From an uncultured Parabacteroides sp. (GTDB taxonomy: Bacteria; Bacteroidota; Bacteroidia; Bacteroidales; Tannerellaceae): DNA of 6,615 nucleotides. The notes beneath the pieces were generated by a model. That model was not told the DNA's origin, did not search any database, and worked only from the letters and a program-made list of their open reading frames with translations. The translations under genes were made by a program, and so were the position numbers. Of the stretch, positions 1 through 4,668 are shown piece by piece; the first letter of the stretch is position 1; each line of letters starts with the position of its first letter. The stretch spans positions 1 through 6,615 of the forward strand of contig URZO01000149.1 of the NCBI GenBank assembly GCA_900552465.1, given 5' to 3'.

Positions 1-201
1 ATGATAGATATCATTATATACTTAGATATATATAACTTTTATTTTTAATATATATAGAAAGAATAATTCATAAGGAGAAATTTTAAGGTCGGTAGGGGTG
101 AATCGGGCAATCAATACGCATGAATATAAGAATGGAAATGAACAAATACACCTGCCAGTTGTTCCTAAAAAGCATTTAAGCGCTATACTAAACTAAATTT
201 T
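1..201. other. AT-rich non-coding leader upstream of the ferritin gene
   Basis: No convincing gene is visible here on either strand. The first 60 bases are very AT-rich and hold an imperfect AT-only inverted repeat (about 26-35 against 45-56), too weak to call a terminator. A clean AAGGAG ribosome-binding motif at 72-77 has no start codon at a usable distance. There is no TTTG at all in 1-201, so the usual Bacteroidetes -7 box is absent. The promoter of the ferritin gene is therefore either non-canonical or outside the window. Confidence 0.6.
98..196 (+). other. Possible 32-codon leader ORF or gene remnant
   Basis: A short open frame starts at a GTG (98-100) and stops at a TAA (194-196), five bases before the first ATG of the ferritin gene. 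The frame is closed upstream by a TAA at 71-73. The peptide is polar to basic with a fairly protein-like tail (ending in PKKHLSAILN), and I do not recognise it. No ribosome-binding site is properly spaced, because the AGGG at 94-97 touches the GTG. It could be a leader peptide coupled to the ferritin, the end of a decayed gene, or chance. A second overlapping frame of 19 codons from the ATG at 120 is equally unsupported. Confidence 0.15.
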
Positions 202-720
202 ATGATCATGGCAAAAGAAAGTGTTAAGATCCTTAAGGACAAATTAGATGTAGACAGCCTGTTAATACAGATGAACGCTGCATTATCCGAAGAATGGTTG
301 GCTTATTACCAATATTGGATCGGTGCCCTGGTAGCAGAAGGGGCAATGCGTGCAAACGTGCAGGCAGAATTTGAAGAACACGCAAAAGAAGAATTAGGAC
401 ATGCCAAACTGTTGGCTGACCGCATTATCGAACTGGAAGGCGTTCCTGTATTAGACCCGAAAAAATGGTCTGAACTCGCCAGATGCAAATACGACATTCC
501 GACTGATTTCGATGTTGTCAGCCTGTTGAAACAGAATGTTTCATCCGAACGTTGCGCGATCGTACGTTACCAGGAGATTGCTGAATTCACAGACGGCAAA
601 GACTTCACAACTTGCGATATAGCCAAACATATCCTGTCTATGGAAGAAGAACATGAGCAGGATTTGCAGGACTACCTGCGAGATATAGAAAGGATGAAAC
701 AGTCTATCTTAGGCAAATAA
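202..720 (+). CDS. Dps-like ferritin (DPSL / bacterioferritin-family protein)
   Basis: Predicted cytoplasmic ferritin-superfamily protein that oxidises Fe(II), probably with peroxide, and stores the mineral in a protein cage, limiting Fenton damage. The 172 residues fit a four-helix bundle with bacterioferritin-type ligands: Glu31 (helix A), Glu64-x-x-His67 (KEELGHA), Glu116, and Glu148-x-x-His151. Cys118, just after Glu116, and Cys138 match the cysteine pair that marks the DPSL (thioferritin-like) group. From memory, that group includes the Bacteroides fragilis bfr product, which forms a dodecamer. No haem-ligand methionine was identified. There are two possible starts, ATG at 202 and ATG at 208 (MAKES...); the second gives the more usual N-terminus, and neither has a clear ribosome-binding site. 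The gene stands alone, with a strong terminator 25 bases after its stop. A canonical Dps would carry its ligands at subunit interfaces, so the within-bundle ExxH motifs favour DPSL. Confidence 0.88.
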   Translation: MIMAKESVKILKDKLDVDSLLIQMNAALSEEWLAYYQYWIGALVAEGAMRANVQAEFEEHAKEELGHAKLLADRIIELEGVPVLDPKKWSELARCKYDIPTDFDVVSLLKQNVSSERCAIVRYQEIAEFTDGKDFTTCDIAKHILSMEEEHEQDLQDYLRDIERMKQSILGK

Positions 721-744
721 TCCCCTGTAGAAGATTTGTAAAAT

Positions 745-785
745 CAGCCCTGCCATTCTGATTAGAATATGGTAGGGCTGTTTTG
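745..785 (+). terminator. Rho-independent terminator of the ferritin gene
   Basis: The arm CAGCCCTGCCAT (745-756) pairs with ATGGTAGGGCTG (769-780), giving 12 pairs of which one is a G-T wobble, and the inner TCT/AGA can extend the stem. TTTT follows immediately at 781-784. It lies 25 bases after the ferritin stop and ends that transcript before the mscL promoter. Confidence 0.88.
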
Positions 786-822
786 TAACCGGCTCCAGCT
801 TTTGTATTTGAAGGCAATAATT

Positions 823-853
823 TTGATAATCCACAACTAAATGTATACTTTTG
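823..853 (+). promoter_or_regulatory. Bacteroidetes-type promoter of mscL
   Basis: A -7 box TACTTTTG at 846-853 matches TAnnTTTG exactly. A -33-like TTTTG at 821-825 lies upstream, leaving 20 bases between its TTG and the box. The start codon of mscL is 27 bases downstream of the box, so the expected leader is short. AAAAGGG at 867-873 may be a weak ribosome-binding site. Confidence 0.75.
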
Positions 854-880
854 TAGTTATAATACAAAAGGGTTTAAATT

Positions 881-1303
881 ATGGGAAACATATTACAAGA
901 GTTCAAACAGTTTGCCATGCGCGGTAACGTGATCGACATGGCTGTGGGTATCATTATTGGCGGTGCTTTCGGAAAGATCGTATCATCGATCGTTGGTGAT
1001 CTTATTATGCCTGCCGTCGGCTTGTTAATTGGCGGTGTAAATTTCACCGATCTGAAAATCGTATTGAAACATGCCGTAATGGAAGGCGATAAAGTCGTAT
1101 CACCGGCTGTTACCATCAATTACGGAAACTTCCTGCAGGTTACTTTCGACTTTATTATTATTGCATTTGCAATCTTTATGCTGGTAAAAGGGATCAATGC
1201 CCTGAACCGGAAGAAAGAAGAAGCACCGGCAGCTCCGGCTCCTCCTCCAGCCGACGTACAGTTGTTGACAGAAATCCGGGATTTATTGAAAAAGAATCAA
1301 TAA
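881..1303 (+). CDS. mscL: Large-conductance mechanosensitive channel MscL
   Basis: Inner-membrane homopentameric channel that opens near lytic membrane tension and releases solutes during hypo-osmotic shock. The 140 residues match the family length (E. coli 136) and can be aligned by eye along their whole length. The N-terminal amphipathic helix carries FKQFAMRGNVIDMAVG (8-23). TM1 is about 17-45 with the pore-lining GIIIGGAFGKIVSS stretch. The periplasmic loop covers about 46-80 and TM2 about 82-105 (FDFIIIAFAIFML). A basic-acidic RKKEE cluster (110-114), an Ala/Pro linker (115-124) and a C-terminal bundle helix (LLTEIRDLLKK) follow. The ATG sits just after a canonical Bacteroidetes promoter, and a strong terminator follows, so it is a single-gene transcript. 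Nothing in the protein is unusual. Confidence 0.97.
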   Translation: MGNILQEFKQFAMRGNVIDMAVGIIIGGAFGKIVSSIVGDLIMPAVGLLIGGVNFTDLKIVLKHAVMEGDKVVSPAVTINYGNFLQVTFDFIIIAFAIFMLVKGINALNRKKEEAPAAPAPPPADVQLLTEIRDLLKKNQ

Positions 1304-1310
1304 CAAATAT

Positions 1311-1344
1311 AAAGGATGTCGAAAAACGGCATCCTTTTTGTTTT
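1311..1344 (+). terminator. Rho-independent terminator of mscL
   Basis: AAAGGATGTC (1311-1320) pairs with GGCATCCTTT (1328-1337), ten pairs with one wobble, around a seven-base A-rich loop. The 3' arm runs into TTTTTGTTTT. It starts seven bases after the mscL stop. The A-rich 5' side means it could also work in the reverse direction. Confidence 0.88.
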
Positions 1345-1370
1345 AAACCATTCCTAATTATTTATATTTG
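1337..1370 (+). promoter_or_regulatory. Bacteroidetes-type promoter of the small lipoprotein gene
   Basis: TATATTTG at 1363-1370 is an exact TAnnTTTG -7 box. The best -33 candidate is TTTG at 1337-1340, 22 bases upstream, which is slightly long. That TTTG is part of the U-tract of the mscL terminator. The start codon follows the box by 37 bases. Confidence 0.65.
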
Positions 1371-1407
1371 CAATCATAGAACAACCTGATTAAAAACACA
1401 GACTGAC

Positions 1408-1734
1408 ATGATCAAGAAACTACTACTTCTTATACCTATATGTATATTCACATCTTGTTATACCGCCAGGATGAAAAATGAATTGAAAGCCGATAATAAT
1501 ATGCAAAAAGTCAGAATCGGCATGACCAAAGAAGAAGTTGTCTCCATCATGGGAAACACATACAAGATGATGGAAGCCAAACAAACAACCGACGGTTATA
1601 AGGAAGTAATCGGATATGTAGATTTACAAGAAGGTATCTATCGCATTCGCCTGTCAAACGGTAAGGTGGCAGAATGGGACTACATCCTTCCGCCGGCTCA
1701 CAGACACAGCGACAATATCCCGACAACTGATTGA
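1408..1734 (+). CDS. Small lipoprotein with BamE/SmpA-like motif
   Basis: Predicted envelope lipoprotein of 108 residues. A lipoprotein signal peptide is clear: MIKK, a hydrophobic core (5-14), then the lipobox FTSC with Cys17 as the lipidated residue. The mature part contains VRIGMTKEEVVSIMG (35-49), the hallmark of the BamE/SmpA/OmlA-like fold, in which a short helix follows a 'G-M-T-x-x-E-V' turn. Strand-rich sequence with YRIRLSNGKVAEWDYI follows. This fold occurs in many small bacterial lipoproteins besides BamE, so a role in outer-membrane protein assembly is not shown. The residues after Cys17 (YTARMKNE) lack the acidic stretch that directs Bacteroides lipoproteins to the cell surface, which suggests it faces the periplasm. 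It has its own promoter. Its TGA is directly followed by the stop codon of the convergent aminopeptidase gene. No ribosome-binding site is seen before the ATG. Confidence 0.75.
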   Translation: MIKKLLLLIPICIFTSCYTARMKNELKADNNMQKVRIGMTKEEVVSIMGNTYKMMEAKQTTDGYKEVIGYVDLQEGIYRIRLSNGKVAEWDYILPPAHRHSDNIPTTD

Positions 1735-2595
1735 TTAATCCGATAATATTTCCAACCCCGTTTCCATCATCAGGAACGTGTGTTCCCACTGCGCAGAAGG
1801 CAATTCGTCTTCCGTCACAACTGTCCAGCCGTCTTCTTCGTCGATAAAGACCTGCCATGTGCCCATATTGATCATCGGTTCGATGGTAAACACCATGCCG
1901 GGAACCAATAACATTCCGGTTCCTTTCCGGCCGAAATGGCAGACTTCCGGTTCTTCGTGAAACTCGAGCCCGACACCATGCCCGCACAAATCGCGAACGA
2001 CAGAGAAACCGTTCTTCTCGGCATGACGCTGAACTGCGTTTCCTATATCACCGACAAAGCCGAAAGGTTTCGCCGCCTGCATCCCCACTTCAAGGCATTC
2101 TTTTGCGACTCGCACCAACTTTTCTTTTTCAGGTGTAGTTTTACCGATGACAAACATACGGGAAGCATCCGAATAATATCCGTCCAGGATTGTAGAGACA
2201 TCAACATTGATAATATCACCCTCCTCCAATATTTCATCTTCACTGGGAATCCCATGGCAAACCACCTCATTGACAGAAGTACAAACACTTTTCGGAAATC
2301 CTTCAAAGTTGAGAGGTGCAGGAATAGCCCCATGGGAAACGGTATAATCATATACCAACTTGTCGATCTCGGCCGTAGACATCCCGGCTTTAATCTCTTT
2401 TGCCACCAGGTCGAGGACACCGGTATTCACTACGCTGCTTCGGCGGATTCCTTCTATCTGCTCTGCTGTCTTGATTAACTTACGGGAGGGAACCAGATGG
2501 CCTTTATTCTGAAAGTAAAGTACTTTTTTGTCTAACTCGGTAAGAGGCTGCCCTTTAATGATATGCCAATTGTTTTTAACTCTTCTGCTATACAT
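1735..2595 (-). CDS. map: Type I methionine aminopeptidase with N-terminal extension
   Basis: Cytoplasmic metalloenzyme that removes the initiator methionine from new proteins when the second residue is small. All five metal ligands of the pita-bread fold are visible: Asp132 (NVDVS), Asp143 (YYSDAS), His206 (CGHGVG), Glu239 (TIEPM) and Glu271 (WEHT). The substrate-binding histidines His114 (CHGIP) and His213 (FHEEP) are also present. At 286 residues it exceeds the roughly 264-residue E. coli enzyme, mainly through about 40 extra N-terminal residues before the IKTAEQIEGIRRSS start of the catalytic domain. The extension has no zinc-binding cysteines, so it is not a SEC-C domain. The gene is not next to secY or infA, the usual Bacteroidales setting, so it is probably a second map copy. 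It is the last gene of a leftward unit, 33 bases after the permease, and a TACCTTTG box just upstream may give it its own promoter. Confidence 0.95.
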   Translation of the reverse strand: MYSRRVKNNWHIIKGQPLTELDKKVLYFQNKGHLVPSRKLIKTAEQIEGIRRSSVVNTGVLDLVAKEIKAGMSTAEIDKLVYDYTVSHGAIPAPLNFEGFPKSVCTSVNEVVCHGIPSEDEILEEGDIINVDVSTILDGYYSDASRMFVIGKTTPEKEKLVRVAKECLEVGMQAAKPFGFVGDIGNAVQRHAEKNGFSVVRDLCGHGVGLEFHEEPEVCHFGRKGTGMLLVPGMVFTIEPMINMGTWQVFIDEEDGWTVVTEDELPSAQWEHTFLMMETGLEILSD

Positions 2596-2616
2596 AGCTC
2601 TATTCTTTTATACACA

Positions 2617-2624
2617 CAAAGGTA
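2617..2624 (-). promoter_or_regulatory. Possible internal -7 box for map
   Basis: On the - strand this reads TACCTTTG, an exact TAnnTTTG match, 21 bases upstream of the map start codon and inside the 33-base gap after the permease. No clear TTG lies at the right distance upstream. It may be a weak promoter, or chance. Confidence 0.4.
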
Positions 2625-2628
2625 ACGG

Positions 2629-3639
2629 TTATTCGACATTATCCAGATACTTTTCCTTGAATATATTGAAACAAAGAATAAATATAGAAATCAGAAGCGG
2701 GCCAAAAATAACCCCCATAAACCCGAAGAGAGACAAGCCTATTATCACCCCGAATATAGTAATCAGCGGATGTGTATCTGCCATCTTTTTCTGCAAGAGA
2801 AAACGGATCAGATTATCCACATTCGTTACGACGATCAGTGCATAAGCCGTCAGTCCGAGCGCATTCACCCAATCCCCCGTCAGCGCCATATAAAGAGCAA
2901 GCGGAAACCAGACCAGTGCCGTCCCGACAACCGGAATGATCGTAGCAAAGCATGTCAGAAAGCCGAAAAGGAAAGGGCTCGGTACATTAAATATCCAATA
3001 GCCGATCAGAGCAATCACGCCCTGGATAATGGCCAGCAACGGAATACCGATCGCATTAGACGTTACAATCATATTGATTTCGTTCAGGACATTCTTTTTA
3101 TTCTCGCCGCTAAAAGGCAGAATACTATACACATACTTTTCCATCTTGGCCCCGCCGATCAACATAAAATAGAGAATAAGCACCAGGACAGCTACATTGA
3201 TGGCAAACCCGCTGATACTTCCCATCAACGTTTGTCCGATCTTCGGCAAGATGGAGACGGCCGACATCAGGTTAGAGGTGTCGAGCACATCGTATCCGGT
3301 ACGCTGTTCGATCAGGCTTGCGACATGTTCGATCGACTTGACCAGCTGATTCGGATCCAGGTTGAAGTTTTGCAGTTTGCTCACAAACAGCCAGACAGCC
3401 AATGACAACGGGATCAGGAAACAAAGAACCGCTTCCGACAGCAGAAGGCAAGCTGCGAAACCCCGGTTCAAATGCTTCTTTTCTGTCAGATATAACATTT
3501 GTCTCCTCACCAGAATATAAATGGTGGAAGCCCCTAATATTCCACCCAGAAAAGGAATAAACTCCACAAAGAGAATAACACCCAATACAAGAATAATTGC
3601 AATCAGGGAGTATCTCCAATACTGTTCTTTTAAGCTCAT
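2629..3639 (-). CDS. AI-2E family (YdiK/PerM-type) membrane permease
   Basis: Polytopic inner-membrane protein of 336 residues, the usual length for the AI-2E/UPF0118 transporter family. The layout fits the family: hydrophobic segments at about 11-27, 29-45 and 62-86; a long soluble, partly helical stretch (about 87-140) carrying LDPNQLVKSIEHVASLI; then segments at about 144-162, 197-217, 221-253 and 259-274 and a C-terminal pair within 290-323. Family signatures include PVVGTALVWFPLALY (236-250), the NVDNLIRF stretch (273-280) and GxxGVIFGPLLIS (306-318). The family name comes from autoinducer-2 export by one E. coli member. Other members move Na+ or H+ or have no known substrate, so the cargo here cannot be stated. 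It lies 69 bases downstream of the phospholipase gene and 33 bases upstream of map on the same strand. No -7 box or Shine-Dalgarno is visible before its ATG, so it probably depends on the upstream promoter. Confidence 0.9.
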   Translation of the reverse strand: MSLKEQYWRYSLIAIILVLGVILFVEFIPFLGGILGASTIYILVRRQMLYLTEKKHLNRGFAACLLLSEAVLCFLIPLSLAVWLFVSKLQNFNLDPNQLVKSIEHVASLIEQRTGYDVLDTSNLMSAVSILPKIGQTLMGSISGFAINVAVLVLILYFMLIGGAKMEKYVYSILPFSGENKKNVLNEINMIVTSNAIGIPLLAIIQGVIALIGYWIFNVPSPFLFGFLTCFATIIPVVGTALVWFPLALYMALTGDWVNALGLTAYALIVVTNVDNLIRFLLQKKMADTHPLITIFGVIIGLSLFGFMGVIFGPLLISIFILCFNIFKEKYLDNVE

Positions 3640-3708
3640 TTTGTCATTTCGATTTATTAAACCTTATATATAAATAACAATATGGGAGAAAGGTTGTTTA
3701 TCATCTCC

Positions 3709-4569
3709 TTAATAAAGACTGAAGTCAGTCGGCTTGATTACAAAGCCGATTCGCAACATACTCTTGAACTTATTATAATCCAACAAGTTTTCCCCGAACC
3801 CGTTATAATATTGCAGAAAGAAATACTGATTCTCGTTGTTATTGAATTTATAACTCAGCTCTACCTGGGAATTGAAACTCGTCCAGGTTTTACGTTTGGT
3901 CAGGACCACGCCACAATTGAAACGGCGGTTATTGGTCCGGTAATTGGCTGCCACCTGAAAGATACCGTTATACTTCAGCAAGTCTTTGTTGTATTTGCCG
4001 TCTACAATCGGTATCCAAGTCTTGAACTGCGCCTCCCAATTCCGGGAGAGCGTTATGGCAACGGCAAAGGTCACTTTATTCCAGCTACGGGAAGCGGTGC
4101 TGTCTTTTCCGTTCGACTCGTGTTCAAGCATCAGGTATCCTTTTCCTATATATTTATTATGGGAGACAATCAGGTGTCCCAGGCCGATACCGGGATTAAA
4201 ATTCAGGTCTTTCATCGGCAACGATTCCTGAAAGACATTCCAAAAGGCTTTCTGTGTATATTGGATAAACAGATACGTATCGAACGGGAGCTTACTTTTT
4301 GTCAACCGCTGGGCGATGCTCAACTGGAATTTCACATCCGAATTGGCAGCAGTCGGTTTGTGGCCGATCGTCGTACCTCCGACAAAATAGTTGTCTTTGA
4401 ACAAAGTGAAGTACGGCATTTTGTCTAAAACGGCGCGGACACTATCTGCATTATATGCATTCGCCACGATCTTTTCTCCGATGGTCTCTCCTTTTTTCTC
4501 CTGCGCCGACACCCGGCATGCCATCACGGACAGAAGCAGGAGCATAACGATTTTTTTCATAAAATGCAT
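3709..4569 (-). CDS. pldA: Outer-membrane phospholipase A (OMPLA/PldA-like)
   Basis: Predicted outer-membrane beta-barrel lipase that hydrolyses phospholipids misplaced in the outer leaflet, helping keep the membrane asymmetric. The catalytic block EHESNGKDSTASRSWN matches the OMPLA signature: counting from the TTG at 4572, His151, Ser153 and Asn165 have the same spacing as His142, Ser144 and Asn156 of E. coli PldA. Ser161 sits where E. coli has calcium-site Ser152. Alternating aromatic/polar strands follow, and the protein ends in a short strand with a C-terminal Tyr. The N-terminus is a signal peptide with KK, a hydrophobic core and a likely cleavage after VSA (SAQ). The frame opens at a TTG (4572), but ATG at 4569 or ATG at 4560 (MKKIVML...) is a likelier start; the last gives the most typical signal peptide. 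Its promoter is divergent from that of the MutS homologue, and it is the first gene of a leftward unit with the permease and map. Confidence 0.92.
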   Translation of the reverse strand: MHFMKKIVMLLLLSVMACRVSAQEKKGETIGEKIVANAYNADSVRAVLDKMPYFTLFKDNYFVGGTTIGHKPTAANSDVKFQLSIAQRLTKSKLPFDTYLFIQYTQKAFWNVFQESLPMKDLNFNPGIGLGHLIVSHNKYIGKGYLMLEHESNGKDSTASRSWNKVTFAVAITLSRNWEAQFKTWIPIVDGKYNKDLLKYNGIFQVAANYRTNNRRFNCGVVLTKRKTWTSFNSQVELSYKFNNNENQYFFLQYYNGFGENLLDYNKFKSMLRIGFVIKPTDFSLY

Positions 4570-4597
4570 CAAGTTTACTTATCAATAAAGATATACG

Positions 4598-4629
4598 CAA
4601 ATATAGGCGAATCTTTTAAATAGAACCAA
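4598..4629 (-). promoter_or_regulatory. Bacteroidetes-type promoter of the phospholipase unit
   Basis: On the - strand TATATTTG (4605 to 4598) is an exact -7 box. The TTG of a CAATTG palindrome (4629 to 4627) lies 21 bases upstream as the -33 element. The start codon is 28 to 37 bases downstream, depending on which ATG is used. Confidence 0.75.
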
Positions 4630-4663
4630 TTGCAGAACGGTTAGTTCATTTTTTCTATCTTTG
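4630..4663 (+). promoter_or_regulatory. Bacteroidetes-type promoter of the MutS homologue
   Basis: TATCTTTG at 4656-4663 is an exact -7 box. The other half of the CAATTG palindrome (TTG, 4630-4632) is the best -33 element, at a slightly long 23-base spacing. The ATG begins only five bases after the box, so transcription should start at or within a few bases of the start codon. Confidence 0.65.
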
Positions 4664-4668
4664 CGTCT

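Noticed and set aside
26..57. AT-only inverted repeat at the left edge
   Set aside because: Simple AT-rich sequence pairs with itself by chance; it has no GC-containing stem and needs a bulge.
881..1734. mscL and the lipoprotein gene as one operon
   Set aside because: A strong terminator and a separate -7 box lie in the 104-base gap, so independent transcription is more likely.
1936..2478. 180-residue open frame on the + strand opposite map
   Set aside because: It lies wholly inside the well-supported aminopeptidase gene, has no family motif and no promoter, and is explained as an antisense shadow.
2770..3405. 211-residue open frame on the + strand opposite the permease
   Set aside because: Its product is extremely rich in Asp, Arg, His and Gln, as expected from reading hydrophobic codons of a membrane protein backwards.
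3659..3696. Inverted repeat AACCTT/AAGGTT between the phospholipase and permease genes
   Set aside because: Only six pairs with a loop of about 24 bases and no U-tract, and it reaches only to the very end of the phospholipase gap; too weak for a terminator.
3682..4428. 248-residue open frame on the + strand opposite the phospholipase
   Set aside because: The other strand encodes a complete OMPLA with its catalytic triad and a matching promoter; this frame has no recognisable domain.
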